Shown piece by piece: positions 8,071 through 19,900 of a stretch of DNA of 64,000 bases; the stretch's first letter is position 1, and every line of letters starts with the position of its first letter. A program made the position numbers and the translations under genes. Under the pieces are notes generated by a model. That model saw only the letters and a program-made list of their open reading frames with translations. It had not been told where the DNA came from and did no database searches. This DNA comes from Pseudomonas sp. LS44 (GTDB lineage Bacteria > Pseudomonadota > Gammaproteobacteria > Pseudomonadales > Pseudomonadaceae), in contig NZ_CP102830.1 of the NCBI RefSeq assembly GCF_024730785.1, positions 868,001 through 932,000 of the forward strand. Direction: 5' to 3'.

Positions 8071-8454
8071 TTAATCGAGGCTTTGCACGCGCACCGGCAC
8101 CACGCCGGCACGCAGCATGCCGAGTTGTTCGGCGGCCTGGCGCGAGACGTCGATGATGCGTCCGCGCGCGTAGGGGCCGCGGTCGTTGATGCGCACCACC
8201 ACCGTCTTGTCGTTGTTCAGGTTGGTCACCTGTACCCGCGTGCCGAACGGCAGGCTGCGATGGGCAGCGGTCAGCGCGTTCTGGTTGAAGCGTTCGCCGC
8301 TGGCGGTCTTCTTTCCGTGATGGCGCTTGCCGTAATAGGAGGCCTTGCCTTCGGCGCGGTAGTCACCAAGTGAGGACGAGTCCGTACCGAAGGGGTTGGT
8401 GGAGCAGCCGGCCAGCAGTACGGCACAGGCAACGAGGCAGAGCAGGCGTGGCAT
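8071..8454 (-). CDS. RlpA-like septal-ring lytic transglycosylase family lipoprotein
   Basis: 127 residues from the ATG at 8454, which has a GGAGA site and begins a lipoprotein signal ([20 protein letters not shown]; lipobox LAGC, lipidated Cys17). An ATG 60 bases upstream in frame would bury the signal. The rest is one double-psi beta-barrel: '[20 protein letters not shown]', '[19 protein letters not shown]' and '[20 protein letters not shown]', including the His and Asp positions of the RlpA/expansin-like fold. There is no SPOR domain, so it is a short RlpA paralogue that lacks the denuded-glycan binding module. It lies downstream of gatB, in the same position as in P. aeruginosa. Confidence 0.88.
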   Translation of the reverse strand: MPRLLCLVACAVLLAGCSTNPFGTDSSSLGDYRAEGKASYYGKRHHGKKTASGERFNQNALTAAHRSLPFGTRVQVTNLNNDKTVVVRINDRGPYARGRIIDVSRQAAEQLGMLRAGVVPVRVQSLD

Positions 8455-8515
8455 TGCGGAAGGTCTCCGGATAGAACAACGCCGGGCTAGCCCGGCGTTG
8501 TTTAGGGTGAGCAAC

Positions 8516-9964
8516 TCAGCCTTCGAGCTTCTTCTTCAGCAGTTCGTTCACTTGGCCGGGGTTGGCCTTGCCTTTCGAGGCCTTCATCGCCTGGCCGACG
8601 AAGAAGCCGAACATCTTGCCGCGTTTGGCCTCGTCGCTGGCGCGGTACTGTTCGACCTGCTCGGCATTGGCTGCCAGCACTTCGTCGAGCATGCTTTCGA
8701 TGGCACCACTGTCAGTGACCTGCTTGAGGCCTTTCTTCTCGATGACTTCGTCAGCGGTCGCACCTTCACCGGCGGCCAGCGCCTCGAAGACCATCTTGGC
8801 GATCTTGCCGGAGATGGTGTTGTCCTTGATGCGCAGGATCATCCCGCCCAGCTGCGCGGCGGAAACCGGCGACTGTTCGATCTCCAGGTTGTCCTTGTTG
8901 AGCAGGCTGGACAGCTCGCCCATCACCCAGTTAGCGGCCAGCTTGGCGTCGCCACAGGTCTGCTGCACCACTTCGAAATAGTCGGCCAGCTCGCGGCTGG
9001 CGGCGAGCACGCTGGCGTCGTAGGCGGACAGACCGAACTGCGCCTCGAAGCGCTCGCGTTTTTGCACCGGCAGTTCCGGCAGGGTGGCGCGCACTTCGTC
9101 GAGGAAGCTCTGCTCGATCACCACTGGCAGCAGATCCGGGCAGGGGAAGTAGCGGTAGTCGTTGGCTTCCTCCTTGCTACGCATGGAGCGCGTTTCGTTG
9201 GCCGCCACGTCATACAGCACGGTCTCCTGGACGATCTTGCGGCCGGATTCCAGCTCGTCGATCTGCCAGGCGATTTCCGTGTTGATTGCGCGTTCGATGA
9301 ACTTGAACGAGTTGACGTTCTTGATCTCACGGCGGGTGCCGAACTCCGCCTGGCCTTTCGGGCGAACGGAGACGTTGCAGTCGCAGCGCAGCGAGCCTTC
9401 GGCCATGTTGCCGTCGCAGATGCCGAGGTAGCGCACCAGGGCGTGGATCGCCTTGGCATAGGCCACGGCTTCTTTGGCGCTGCGCATTTCCGGCTCGGAA
9501 ACGATCTCCAGCAATGGCGTGCCGGCACGGTTCAGGTCGATGCCGCTCATGCCGTGGAAGTCTTCGTGCAGGCTCTTGCCGGCGTCTTCCTCCAAGTGCG
9601 CACGGGTGATGCCGATGCGCCTGGTCGTGCCATCTTCCAGGGTGATGTCGAGGAAGCCCTTGCCGACGATGGGGTGATCCATCTGGCTGGTCTGGTAGCC
9701 CTTGGGCAGGTCCGGATAGAAGTAGTTTTTGCGCGCAAACACGTTCTTGTCGGCGATTTCGGCATCGATCGCCAGGCCGAACTTGCAGGCCATGCGCACC
9801 GCTTCGGCGTTGAGCACCGGCAGCGTGCCGGGCATGCCCAGGTCAACCAGGCTGGCGTGGGTGTTGGGCTCGGCGCCGAAGGTGGTGGCGCTGGCGGAGA
9901 AGATCTTCGATTGGGTGCTGAGCTGTGCGTGGATTTCCAGCCCGATCACGGTTTCCCATTGCAT
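8516..9964 (-). CDS. gatB: Asp-tRNA(Asn)/Glu-tRNA(Gln) amidotransferase subunit B
   Basis: 482 residues. GatB phosphorylates the misacylated Asp- or Glu-tRNA and, with ammonia delivered from GatA, completes amidation to Asn- or Gln-tRNA. N-terminal '[20 protein letters not shown]' and '[20 protein letters not shown]' are family signatures, the catalytic core includes '[13 protein letters not shown]' and '[15 protein letters not shown]', and the C-terminal YqeY-like tail (about 330-482) carries '[16 protein letters not shown]' and '[16 protein letters not shown]'. Last gene of gatCAB, separated from gatA by 132 bases that hold two hairpin repeats. Confidence 0.97.
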   Translation of the reverse strand: MQWETVIGLEIHAQLSTQSKIFSASATTFGAEPNTHASLVDLGMPGTLPVLNAEAVRMACKFGLAIDAEIADKNVFARKNYFYPDLPKGYQTSQMDHPIVGKGFLDITLEDGTTRRIGITRAHLEEDAGKSLHEDFHGMSGIDLNRAGTPLLEIVSEPEMRSAKEAVAYAKAIHALVRYLGICDGNMAEGSLRCDCNVSVRPKGQAEFGTRREIKNVNSFKFIERAINTEIAWQIDELESGRKIVQETVLYDVAANETRSMRSKEEANDYRYFPCPDLLPVVIEQSFLDEVRATLPELPVQKRERFEAQFGLSAYDASVLAASRELADYFEVVQQTCGDAKLAANWVMGELSSLLNKDNLEIEQSPVSAAQLGGMILRIKDNTISGKIAKMVFEALAAGEGATADEVIEKKGLKQVTDSGAIESMLDEVLAANAEQVEQYRASDEAKRGKMFGFFVGQAMKASKGKANPGQVNELLKKKLEG

Positions 9965-9997
9965 CTTGAATGTCCCTCAAATGTGTTGCGGTCTGCC

Positions 9998-10021
9998 CCC
10001 TCTCCCGCCGGCGGGAGAGGG
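9998..10021. repeat. CCCTCTCCC hairpin repeat, copy 2
   Basis: Perfect 12-bp palindrome: CCCTCTCCCGCC (9998-10009) directly joined to GGCGGGAGAGGG (10010-10021). It lies between gatA and gatB and could act as a processing or stability structure in the gatCAB transcript. Confidence 0.75.
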
Positions 10022-10060
10022 TTGGGGATAGGGTGGTTTTAGTCGCACCCTGTCCCCCGG

Positions 10061-10086
10061 CCCCTCTTCCATTAATGGGAGAGGGG
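10061..10086. repeat. CCCCTCTTCC hairpin repeat, copy 3
   Basis: CCCCTCTTCCATT (10061-10073) against AATGGGAGAGGGG (10074-10086), paired except for one T-G position. Same family as the repeats at 4571 and 9998, and 11 bases from the gatA stop codon. Confidence 0.75.
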
Positions 10087-10096
10087 AGGGTATGTC

Positions 10097-11548
10097 TCAG
10101 AAACCCGTTGGAGCCTGTTGGTGCCAGTCAGTCACCTGTTGGTACTGATGGGCGACATTCAGCAGGCGACCTTCCTGGAAGTACGGGGCGAGCAACTGCA
10201 CGCCAACCGGCAGACCATCGACGAAACCGGCCGGCATCGACAGGCCAGGGATGCCGGCGAGGTTGGCGGTGATGGTGTAGATGTCTTCCAGGTACTGAGC
10301 GACCGGGTCGTTGTTCTTTTCGCCGAGTTTCCACGCCAGGTTCGGCGTGGTTGGGCCGAGAATCACATCGACCTCGTTAAACGCGGCGACGAAGTCGTTC
10401 TTGATCAGCCGGCGAATCTTCTGCGCCTTCAGGTAATAGGCGTCGTAGTAACCGGCCGACAGCGCGTAGGTGCCGACCATGATGCGCCGCTTCACCTCAG
10501 CACCGAAGCCTTCGCCGCGCGAGCGTTTGTACAGGTCTTCGAGATTGCTCGGGTTCTCGCAGCGGTAGCCGAAGCGCACCCCGTCGAAACGTGACAGGTT
10601 GGAGCTGGCCTCGGCCGGCGCGATCACGTAATAGGCGGGAATCGCGTGCTGGGTATTTGGCAGGCTGATGTCCTTGACCGTGGCGCCGAGCTTCTTCAGC
10701 TCTTCGACGACCGCCAGGACCTTGGCGGCGATGCGGCTGTCGAGACCGGCGCTGAAGTACTCCTTCGGCAAGCCGATGCGCAGGCCAGCCAATGGCTGAG
10801 CCAGAGCCGCCAGATAGTCGTCTACTGGCTGATCGACGCTGGTCGAATCCTTCGGATCGAAACCGGCCATGCTGGCCAGCAGCAGTGCGCAGTCTTCCGC
10901 GCTGCGGGCCATCGGGCCGCCTTGGTCGAGACTCGAGGCGTAGGCGATCATGCCCCAGCGTGATACGCGACCGTAGGTCGGCTTGATCCCGGTGAGGTTG
11001 GTGAACGCGGCCGGTTGGCGGATCGAGCCGCCGGTGTCGGTACCGGTGGCGGCCGGCAGTAGGCGCGCGGCCACCGCAGCGGCCGAACCGCCGGAGGAGC
11101 CGCCGGGCACGCGCTCGAGATCCCAGGGGTTCTTCACCGCGCCGTAGTAGCTGGACTCGTTCGACGAGCCCATGGCGAACTCGTCCATGTTCAGCTTGCC
11201 GAGGGTCACGGTGCCGGCGGCGGCGAGTTTGTCGACCACCGTGGCGTCATACGGCGCGCGGAAGTTGTCGAGAATCTTCGAGCCACAGCTGGTGCGGATG
11301 CCTTGGGTGCAGAACAGATCCTTGTGCGCCAGTGGTGCGCCGAGCAGGGCGCCGGTTTCGCCCGCGGCGCGGCGAGCGTCGGCGGCCTTGGCCTGTCGCA
11401 AGGCCAGCTCTTCGGTGGTGCTGATGAAGCTGTTCAGCTGCGGATCCAGCTCGGCGATGCGCGCCAGGAAGGTGCGGGCCAGCTCTTCGGCGGAGAATTG
11501 TTTGGCGGCGAGGCCACGGGCGATCTCGGCCAGGGTCAAATGATGCAT
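10097..11548 (-). CDS. gatA: Asp-tRNA(Asn)/Glu-tRNA(Gln) amidotransferase subunit A
   Basis: 483 residues, the amidase-signature glutaminase subunit that frees ammonia from glutamine for GatB. The catalytic Ser-cisSer-Lys triad is visible as Lys76 in 'APLAHKDLF', Ser151 in '[13 protein letters not shown]' and the nucleophile Ser175 in '[14 protein letters not shown]'; the 75- and 24-residue spacings fit amidase-signature enzymes. It is 15 bases downstream of gatC. A complete gatCAB suggests that Asn-tRNA or Gln-tRNA is made by the indirect route, as known in Pseudomonas. Confidence 0.97.
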   Translation of the reverse strand: MHHLTLAEIARGLAAKQFSAEELARTFLARIAELDPQLNSFISTTEELALRQAKAADARRAAGETGALLGAPLAHKDLFCTQGIRTSCGSKILDNFRAPYDATVVDKLAAAGTVTLGKLNMDEFAMGSSNESSYYGAVKNPWDLERVPGGSSGGSAAAVAARLLPAATGTDTGGSIRQPAAFTNLTGIKPTYGRVSRWGMIAYASSLDQGGPMARSAEDCALLLASMAGFDPKDSTSVDQPVDDYLAALAQPLAGLRIGLPKEYFSAGLDSRIAAKVLAVVEELKKLGATVKDISLPNTQHAIPAYYVIAPAEASSNLSRFDGVRFGYRCENPSNLEDLYKRSRGEGFGAEVKRRIMVGTYALSAGYYDAYYLKAQKIRRLIKNDFVAAFNEVDVILGPTTPNLAWKLGEKNNDPVAQYLEDIYTITANLAGIPGLSMPAGFVDGLPVGVQLLAPYFQEGRLLNVAHQYQQVTDWHQQAPTGF

Positions 11549-11563
11549 GGGGAACCCTTTCCT

Positions 11564-11851
11564 TTATTCGATGACTTTCGGCACAAGGTACAAGCCGTCT
11601 TCCACGGCCGGGGCGATGGCCTGGTAGGCGTCGCGCTGATTGCGTTCGGTGACCTGATCGGCGCGCAGGCGCTGGGTCGCCTCCAGCGGGTGGGCCAGTG
11701 GCTCGATGCCATCGGTATTCACCGCTTGCATCTGGTCGACCAAACCGAGGATGTTGTTGAGGGTTTCGGTGGTGCGTGGAATTTCCGCCTCGTTCAGACC
11801 CAATCGGGCCAGATGAGCGATTTTTTCCACTTCGGAGCGTTCAAGCGCCAT
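11564..11851 (-). CDS. gatC: Asp-tRNA(Asn)/Glu-tRNA(Gln) amidotransferase subunit C
   Basis: 95 residues from the ATG at 11851 ([19 protein letters not shown]), the usual GatC length and start; an in-frame ATG at 11935 would add 28 unrelated residues. GatC is a small belt that holds GatA to GatB; '[20 protein letters not shown]' near the N-terminus and '[19 protein letters not shown]' plus 'LYLVPKVIE' at the end are conserved. First gene of gatCAB, divergent from mreB. Confidence 0.95.
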   Translation of the reverse strand: MALERSEVEKIAHLARLGLNEAEIPRTTETLNNILGLVDQMQAVNTDGIEPLAHPLEATQRLRADQVTERNQRDAYQAIAPAVEDGLYLVPKVIE

Positions 11852-11965
11852 CGGATTCTCCAGCGGAAGGCAAACGGCTGACCTTGGGCAAGCCAGTGGC
11901 GGGTATAACCCGTAGTCGGTGCAGGCATGCTGCAAATGTGGGCGCTAAGGCCCGGAAAAACAGCC

Positions 11966-11993
11966 AATTTAGCACAGCGCGCGGGTTGCCCAA
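11966..11993 (-). promoter_or_regulatory. Candidate sigma-70 promoter for gatCAB
   Basis: On the minus strand TTGGGC (-35, at 11988-11993) and TAAATT (-10, at 11966-11971) are 16 bases apart, about 115 bases before the gatC ATG. Read by eye only. Confidence 0.45.
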
Positions 11994-12014
11994 AAGGCCC
12001 GTGGTTGTTAGAGT
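11986..12014 (+). promoter_or_regulatory. Candidate sigma-70 promoter for mreB
   Basis: TTGCCC (11986-11991) and TAGAGT (12009-12014) with a 17-base spacer, 55 bases before the mreB ATG. Its -35 hexamer overlaps that of the candidate gatC promoter on the other strand. Confidence 0.45.
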
Positions 12015-12060
12015 TTGCCGCACTTTTTTCCCTGCGTATTTTCATCCGCGCACTCCCTAG

Positions 12061-13107
<1,047 letters not shown>

Positions 13108-13290
13108 CGCTGACAGGCTCTCCAGTGCGCCGATCCAGGCGTTGCGGGCTCGCTTTAGCGGGCCCGTCGTTTGTCGGGCTACAGTCGCGGTCGTAGTCGC
13201 GTTTACACTCCGTCCATCAGTTTCGCTTCGGTTGCCGTCAGCGTATGAACACGCGCCAGCATTTCCCCATCAGCGCAGAAGGAGCGGGCC

Positions 13291-14337
13291 ATTAAGCCGC
13301 TGTTCACCAAAGGCCCTTCGCTGGGTGTGCGCCTGCTGGTGCTGGTCGTGTTGTCGACCGCACTGATGGTGGTCGATGCGCGCCTCGATCTGCTCAAGCC
13401 GGTACGTAGCCAGATGGGACTGGTGCTGACGCCGTTCTACTGGCTGGCCAATTTGCCGGTGCGCGCCTGGGATGGCGTCACCGAGCAATTCAGCAGCCGC
13501 AGCAACCTGCTCGCCGAAAACGAGAAGCTCAAGGCCGAAGGGTTATTGATGCAGCGCCGCCTGCAGAAGCTCGCGGCGCTCACCGAGCAGAACGTGCGGT
13601 TGCGCGAACTGCTCAATTCCGCGGCGTTGGTTGACGAGAAAGTCCTGGTCGGTGAGCTGATCGGCGTCGATCCCAACCCGTTCACCCATCGCATTCTGAT
13701 CGACAAGGGCAGCAAGGACGGGGTGTTCCTCGGCCAGCCGGTGCTCGACGCACGGGGCCTGATGGGCCAGGTGGTGGAAGTCATGCCCTATACCTCGCGG
13801 GTGCTGTTGCTCACCGATACCACCCACAGCATTCCGGTGCAGGTCAATCGTAACGGTCTGCGTGCCATCGCCAGTGGCACGGGCAACCCCGAGCGCCTGG
13901 AGTTGCGCCACGTCGCCGATACCGCGGATATCAAGGAAGGCGATCTGTTGGTCAGCTCCGGTCTGGGCCAGCGTTTTCCATCCGGGTATCCGGTGGCCAC
14001 CGTCAAGGAAGTGATCCACGATTCCGGCCAGCCATTCGCCATCGTCCGGGCGGTGCCGACGGCCGCCCTGAATCGCAGCCGTTATATGTTGCTGGTGTTC
14101 ACCGACGCGCGGACTCCCGAGCAGCGCGCCACCGACTCTGCCAAAGCACAGGAAAAAGCCGATCAGCAGGGCGAGCAGCCACAGAGCCTGCCAACGCCAG
14201 CGGGTGCGGTCAGTCCGGCACCGGCTGCTCCCGCGTCGTCTGCGCCTCCAGCGTCACCCACTCCTGCGCTCCACCCAGCCGCCGCACCCGCCCCGCAGCC
14301 CCCGGCCAGTCCGAGCAATCGCGAGGGAGCACGCTGA
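13291..14337 (+). CDS. mreC: Rod shape-determining protein MreC (apparent ATT start)
   Basis: 348 residues if translation begins at ATT 13291. AAGGAG at 13279-13284 is a strong ribosome binding site six bases before this ATT; the frame has no ATG nearby, and the GTG at 13327 has no binding site and would remove the conserved cytoplasmic 'KPLFTKGPSLG' tail. One membrane helix (about residues 13-31, VRLLVLVVLSTALMVVD) is followed by a coiled coil ('LLAENEKLKAEGLLMQRRLQ') and the two beta barrels of the periplasmic MreC domain ('ELIGVDPNPFTHRILIDKGS', 'VSSGLGQRFPSGYPVATVKE'). The C-terminal 60 residues are an Ala/Pro-rich, probably disordered tail. MreC links MreB to PBP2 and RodA. It overlaps mreD by one base. 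Confidence 0.9.
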   Translation: MKPLFTKGPSLGVRLLVLVVLSTALMVVDARLDLLKPVRSQMGLVLTPFYWLANLPVRAWDGVTEQFSSRSNLLAENEKLKAEGLLMQRRLQKLAALTEQNVRLRELLNSAALVDEKVLVGELIGVDPNPFTHRILIDKGSKDGVFLGQPVLDARGLMGQVVEVMPYTSRVLLLTDTTHSIPVQVNRNGLRAIASGTGNPERLELRHVADTADIKEGDLLVSSGLGQRFPSGYPVATVKEVIHDSGQPFAIVRAVPTAALNRSRYMLLVFTDARTPEQRATDSAKAQEKADQQGEQPQSLPTPAGAVSPAPAAPASSAPPASPTPALHPAAAPAPQPPASPSNREGAR

Positions 14338-14825
14338 TGGCTACCCAGGGTCCTCGTAATGGTTGGGTGATCTGGCTGAGCCTGGCGCTGTCCTTGCTGC
14401 TCAGCGTCTCGCCGCTGCCGCATTTCATGGAGATCGGCCGACCGTTGTGGGTCGCCCTGTTCCTGATTTATTGGGTGCTGTATCTGCCGCACCGGGTGGG
14501 CATGACCACCGCCTGGTTGTTGGGTTTGGCCGAGGATGTGTTGTACGGCAGCCTGTTTGGCCAGAATGCGCTGATCCTGACCTTGATCACCTTCCTGGTG
14601 TTGAGCCTGCATCAACGCCTGCGCATGTTCCCCATGTGGCAGCAAAGCTTGGTGCTGCTGGTCGTGCTCGGCATCGCCCAGCTCGTGCAACTGTGGCTGA
14701 ACGCGCTGACCGGTAATCGTCCGCCGACCTTGTCCTTCGTGCTGCCGGCGCTGGTTAGCGCGCTACTCTGGCCGTGGGTCGGGGCGATTCTGCGTGGTAT
14801 CCATCAGCGCCTGAACGTCAATTGA
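14337..14825 (+). CDS. mreD: Rod shape-determining membrane protein MreD
   Basis: 162 residues with five or six membrane helices, standard for MreD. '[20 protein letters not shown]' and '[17 protein letters not shown]' are typical. The ATG at 14337 overlaps the mreC stop codon (TGATG), indicating translational coupling. It is part of the elongasome membrane core with MreC, RodA and PBP2. Confidence 0.95.
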   Translation: MATQGPRNGWVIWLSLALSLLLSVSPLPHFMEIGRPLWVALFLIYWVLYLPHRVGMTTAWLLGLAEDVLYGSLFGQNALILTLITFLVLSLHQRLRMFPMWQQSLVLLVVLGIAQLVQLWLNALTGNRPPTLSFVLPALVSALLWPWVGAILRGIHQRLNVN

Positions 14826-14877
14826 ATACGCCGCCGTTGCGGCGGCGCACACCATCGTTCGACAGGGAGAAGTCCGC

Positions 14878-15477
14878 ATGGCCATGCTTTATCTGGCCTC
14901 GGGGTCGCCGCGCCGGCGCGAGTTGCTGGCTCAGATTGGCGTGCCCTTCGTTGCGCTGAGCGTCGACATCGATGAGAGCCACTGCCCGGGTGAGTCGCCC
15001 GAAAGCTACGTAGAGCGCCTGGCGCGTGCCAAGGCGGCTGCCGGTCTGGCAGGCGTGCCGGCGAGCACGGCCGCGGTGGTGCTCGGCGCCGATACGGCAG
15101 TGGTGCTTGATGGACAGATACTCGGTAAGCCGCGCGACCGTGCCGAGGCGCTGGCTACGCTGCAGGCGTTGTCCGGCCGTGAGCATCTGGTGCTGACCGC
15201 CGTCGCGCTGATCGATGCGCAGCGCTGCGAGGCGCGCGTGGTCAGTAGCCGGGTCCATTTCCGTTCTCTCAACGCCAGCGAAATCGAGCAATATTGGGCC
15301 ACTGGCGAGCCGCAGGACAAAGCGGGCAGCTATGGTATTCAAGGGCTGGCGGCCGTATTCGTCAGCGCCTTGCACGGCAGCTATTCGGCGGTGGTCGGTC
15401 TGCCGTTGTGCGAGACTGCGGAATTACTGGCCGAATTCGGCATTCCATGTTGGCAGAAAGGGATTCCGCATGAGTGA
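14878..15477 (+). CDS. maf: Maf-type nucleoside triphosphate pyrophosphatase (YhdE-like)
   Basis: 199 residues. Maf proteins hydrolyse dTTP/UTP or modified nucleotides to the monophosphate. The family signature '[19 protein letters not shown]' is at the N-terminus, followed by '[18 protein letters not shown]' with the catalytic Asp, '[15 protein letters not shown]' and '[20 protein letters not shown]'. ATGs at 14878 and 14884 are both possible starts. It sits between mreD and rng as in enterobacteria and pseudomonads, and its 3' end overlaps the rng start by 8 bases. Confidence 0.92.
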   Translation: MAMLYLASGSPRRRELLAQIGVPFVALSVDIDESHCPGESPESYVERLARAKAAAGLAGVPASTAAVVLGADTAVVLDGQILGKPRDRAEALATLQALSGREHLVLTAVALIDAQRCEARVVSSRVHFRSLNASEIEQYWATGEPQDKAGSYGIQGLAAVFVSALHGSYSAVVGLPLCETAELLAEFGIPCWQKGIPHE

Positions 15478-16927
15478 AGAGATTCTGATCAACATCACGC
15501 CGATGGAATCGCGCGTGGCAGTGGTTGAGAACGGCGTCCTGCAAGAGGTGCACGTCGAGCGCACCCAGCGCCGCGGCATCGTCGGCAACATCTATAAAGG
15601 CAAGGTGGTGCGCGTGCTGCCGGGCATGCAGGCGGCGTTCATTGATATCGGTCTGGATCGCGCGGCCTTTATCCATGCCTCGGAGATTTCCACCCGCGAA
15701 GGCAGTGGCACGGAAACCATCAGTGCCCTGGTCCATGAAGGGCAAAGCTTGGTCGTCCAGGTGACCAAGGACCCGATTGGCAGCAAAGGCGCACGGCTGA
15801 CCACGCAGCTGTCGATCCCCTCGCGCTATCTGGTGTACATGCCGCGCACCAGCCACGTCGGGATTTCCCTGCGCATCGAAGACGAAAAAGAGCGCGAACG
15901 CCTCAAGCAGGTGGTCGCCGATTGCGTGGCGATCGAAGGCATTCAGGACAGCGGCGGCTTTATCCTGCGCACTGCGGCCGATGGCGCCGGCAGCGAGGAA
16001 ATCCTTGCCGACATCCGCTACCTGCGTCGCCTGTGGGAGCAGATCGCCACGCAGATCAAGACTGCGCCGACCCCCTCGGTGATCTATGAAGACCTCAGCC
16101 TGGCCTTGCGGGCGTTGCGTGATCTGGTCAGCCTGCGCACGGAAAAACTGCGCATCGATTCGCGCGAGACGTTCCAGAAGGTCACCCAGTTCGTCATCGA
16201 GCTGATGCCGGAAGTGGCCAACCGCCTCGAGCATTACCCGGGCGAGCGACCGATTTTCGATCTGTACGGGGTCGAGGATGAGATCCAGCGTGCGCTGGAC
16301 CGCAAGGTGCCGCTGAAATCCGGTGGTTACCTGATCATCGACCCGGCCGAGGCGATGACCACCATTGACGTGAATACCGGCGCCTTCGTCGGTCATCGCA
16401 CCCTCGAAGAAACCATCTTCAAGACCAATCTCGAGGCGGCCACCGCCATTGCCCGCCAGCTACGCCTGCGCAATCTCGGCGGGATCATCATCATCGACTT
16501 CATCGACATGGAAGACGAGGAGCATCAGCGCCAGGTGCTGCGCACCCTGGAAAAGCAGCTCGAACGCGACCATGCGAAGACCAACATCATCGGCATCACC
16601 GAGCTGGGTCTGGTGCAGATGACCCGCAAGCGCACCCGTGAAAGCCTCGAGCAGATCCTTTGCGAGCCGTGCAGCTGCTGTCAGGGCCGCGGCAAGCTGA
16701 AGACCCCGGAAACCATCTGCTACGAAATTTTTCGCGAGATTCTCCGCGAGGCGCGCGCCTATCAGGCCGAGGGCTATCGGGTGCTGGCCAATCAGAAGGT
16801 GGTCGATCGCCTACTGGATGAAGAGTCGGGCAACGTCGCCGATCTCGAGGCGTTCATCGGCCGCACCATCAAGTTTCAGGTCGAAAGCATGTACTCCCAG
16901 GAGCAATACGATGTGGTGCTGCTCTGA
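15470..16927 (+). CDS. rng: Ribonuclease G
   Basis: 485 residues from the ATG at 15470 ([20 protein letters not shown]); a longer in-frame reading from 15215 overlaps maf and is rejected. RNase G matures the 5' end of 16S rRNA and degrades mRNAs. The S1 RNA-binding domain is at about residues 35-125 ('[20 protein letters not shown]'); the RNase E/G catalytic domain has '[12 protein letters not shown]' and '[19 protein letters not shown]' with the metal-binding Asp residues, and the zinc-link cysteines lie in '[18 protein letters not shown]'. It lacks the long C-terminal scaffold of RNase E. Confidence 0.95.
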   Translation: MSEEILINITPMESRVAVVENGVLQEVHVERTQRRGIVGNIYKGKVVRVLPGMQAAFIDIGLDRAAFIHASEISTREGSGTETISALVHEGQSLVVQVTKDPIGSKGARLTTQLSIPSRYLVYMPRTSHVGISLRIEDEKERERLKQVVADCVAIEGIQDSGGFILRTAADGAGSEEILADIRYLRRLWEQIATQIKTAPTPSVIYEDLSLALRALRDLVSLRTEKLRIDSRETFQKVTQFVIELMPEVANRLEHYPGERPIFDLYGVEDEIQRALDRKVPLKSGGYLIIDPAEAMTTIDVNTGAFVGHRTLEETIFKTNLEAATAIARQLRLRNLGGIIIIDFIDMEDEEHQRQVLRTLEKQLERDHAKTNIIGITELGLVQMTRKRTRESLEQILCEPCSCCQGRGKLKTPETICYEIFREILREARAYQAEGYRVLANQKVVDRLLDEESGNVADLEAFIGRTIKFQVESMYSQEQYDVVLL

Positions 16928-16949
16928 ACATGCCGCGGGCAGTCGCTGA

Positions 16950-19900
16950 ATGATACGCCTGGCCGGCGTGTTCGGTGCCTTGCTGCGCTGGGGCTTGGCC
17001 TTGTGCGCGTTGTTGCTGATTCTTGCCGCGCTGTACGTCAGCCTCGGCCGCCAGCTGGTGCCTTGGGTCGCCGAATATCGCGCCGAAATCGAAACCAAGG
17101 CGCGTGAGGCGACGGGTCTGCCACTGACCATCGGCAGTCTCGAGGGCAGCTGGCGGGGTTTTGCGCCGATTCTGTATGCCCATGACGTGCAGGTGGGCGA
17201 GGGCGATAGCCTGGTGCGCCTCGATCAGGTGCGCGTGGTGCCGGATCTGCTCGCTAGCCTGCTGGAGCGCACGCCGCGCATCAATTCGCTGGAAGTCGAA
17301 GGACTGCAGCTCGATCTGCGTCAGAACGGCGACGGCAGCTGGGCCCTGGAAGGGTTGCCGGCGCGCGCCGATCAAGTCCCGGTGGACCCACAACGCTGGC
17401 TCGCGCAATTACGGCAGATCAGCCGCTTGTCGTTGATCGACAGCCACTTCACCGTCGAGCCGCTGAACGCGGCGCCAATCAGTTTCACCTACGTCAATCT
17501 CAGCCTGCGTAGCGGCTCGCGGCAGCGCCTCGACGGCCGCCTGACGTTGCCGGATGGCCAGCCCGTGGCCCTCAATCTGCGCACCAAACTCAATCCCAAG
17601 GCCTGGCGCGAATCCAGCGCCGAGCTGTATCTGAGCCTGCCGCAAAGCGATTGGGCGCGCTGGTTGCCGGCGAGCCTGACGCACGACTGGAAAATCAAAC
17701 AACTGCAGGCCGGAGGCCAACTCTGGCTTAACGCCTCTGCCGGCCAACTACAGCGCGGCGCGCTGCGGCTGCGTGCGCCAGAGCTGGTGGCCGGCTATGC
17801 CGAGCGCCAGCCGGTGGCCGTGCAGAACCTGGCGTTGAATGGTTATTTCGAGCGCAACGAACAGGGCTTTCAGCTGCTGCTCAACTCCTTGGCGATGAGT
17901 TTCGGCGAGACACGTTGGGGCGAGGCGCAGATCGCTCTGACTCAATATGCCGTCCATGGCGAGGAAGGTGAGCACTGGCAACTGGGTGCCGATCGACTCG
18001 ACCTGGCGCCGCTGTTGCCGGTGATCAAGGCCCTGGCGCCACTGCCGGAAAAGGCAGCAGCGTATCTGGCCGGATTGAACCCGCACGGCAGTCTGCGCAA
18101 TGTGCAACTCGACTATCGGCCACAGGCTGCGACACCGCAGCGCCTGCAGTTTGCGAGCAATCTCGAAAGAGTCGGTATCGACGCCTACGAAGAAATTCCC
18201 GGCGTGCAAAATGTCAGCGGCAGCATCGCCGGTGACCTCGGCCAAGGCGAGTTGCGCATGGTCAGCGAGAATTTCAGTCTGCATCTACACCATCTGTTTC
18301 CCAAGCCCTGGGAGTATCGGCAGGCCACCGCGCGTCTGGGCTGGCAGCTGGATGATGCCGGCTTCACCCTGCGCAGCCCGTACATGCGTCTGCTGGGTGA
18401 TGAAGGCAAAATCGCCGGCGACATGCTCCTGCGGCTGCTGCGTGACCCGGCTGCCGAGGACTACATGGACCTACGCGTCGGCCTACGCGAGGGCGATGCG
18501 CGCTATACGGAGAAATATCTGCCGACCCTGGCGCAGGGTTTCAACCCGGCGCTGGCCGACTGGTTGAAAACCGCGATCCGCGCTGGGGTGGTCGATGAAG
18601 GTTATTTCCAGTACCAGGGCTCGGTGAACAAGGGCGCCGACGCGACCGCGAACAGCATCAGCCTGTTCTTCCGCACCCACGATGCCGAACTGGCTTTCCA
18701 GCCGGGTTGGCCGGAGCTGCGCGGGGCGCGCGGCGATGTGCTGATCGAAGACAGCGGCGTGCGCGTGCAGGTGGCTGAAGGGCAATTGCTCGACAGCCGG
18801 ATCAGTGATGTCAGCGTCGAGGTGCCGCATACCGCGCCGGGTCAGGTGGCGCATCTGCTGATCGACGGGGCCCTGCAAAGCAGCGTGAAGGACGCCCTGA
18901 AGATTCTCCAGGGCGCGCCAATCGGTACCGCCGAGATATTCGCCGGCTGGCAGGGCGAGGGACCGCTGACCGGTAAACTCAAGCTGGATATTCCGCTCAG
19001 CCACGGACCCGCGCCGGATGTACGGGTGGATTTCGCTACCGAGAATGCGCGACTGAAGCTGGCTAACCCGGCCATTGAACTGAACCAGCTGAAAGGTGCG
19101 TTCAGCTTCGATACCGCGCGGGGTCTCAGTGCGCCGGATATCCGCGCCCTGGTGTTTGGCCGGCCGGTGCGTGCCAAGGCGACCGTCGGGGGGGCGCGCG
19201 GACACAGCGTGACGCGTATCCAGGCCACCGGCCAAGCGCCGTTGCAAAGCCTCACTGACTGGTTGGCAGTCAGCCAGCCGCTGCCGCTGTCGGGCACCCT
19301 GCCATACAGCCTCGATATCACCTTGAACGGTGCCGACAGCCAGTTGCGCATCGATTCGTCACTCAAGGGCCTGGCCATCGACCTGCCGCCGCCCTTCGGC
19401 AAAGCCGCCGATGAGGAGCGCGCCACCACCTGGCGCATGACCCTGCAAGGACCGGAGCGCCGTTACTGGCTGGAGTATGGCCAGCTCGCCAGCCTGGCCG
19501 CGGCCGCTCCCCTTGGGCAGTTGAATGCCGGTCGCGGCGAGCTACTGCTGGGTGGCGGCACCGCCAGTTTGCCGGGTGGCAGCGGCTTACGCGTCAAAGG
19601 CAAACTCAGTGAACTGGATTGGGACGCCTGGCAAACACTGACCAAGCGCTATGCCAGCGGGCAGAACGCCAACGCCAAGCAATTGTTGAGCGGCGCCGAC
19701 CTGAGCATCGGTAAGTTCCAGGGATTCGGCAGTACCCTGGAAGCCGTCAAGATTCAATTGGTCCGCGGCAATGCCAGTTGGGCGGTGACCCTCGGCAGCA
19801 GTGTCGCCACCGGCCGGGTGGTGGTGCCAGACTCCGGCGTCGCACCAATCGCGGTCAATCTCGAGCGCGTGCGTCTGCCAGCGACCAAGCCAAAAACCAG

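Noticed and set aside
13327..13329. GTG as the start of mreC
   Set aside because: No ribosome binding site upstream and loss of the conserved N-terminal tail; kept only as an alternative.
15215..15469. N-terminal extension of rng
   Set aside because: Would overlap most of the maf 3' half; the conserved RNase G start is the ATG at 15470.
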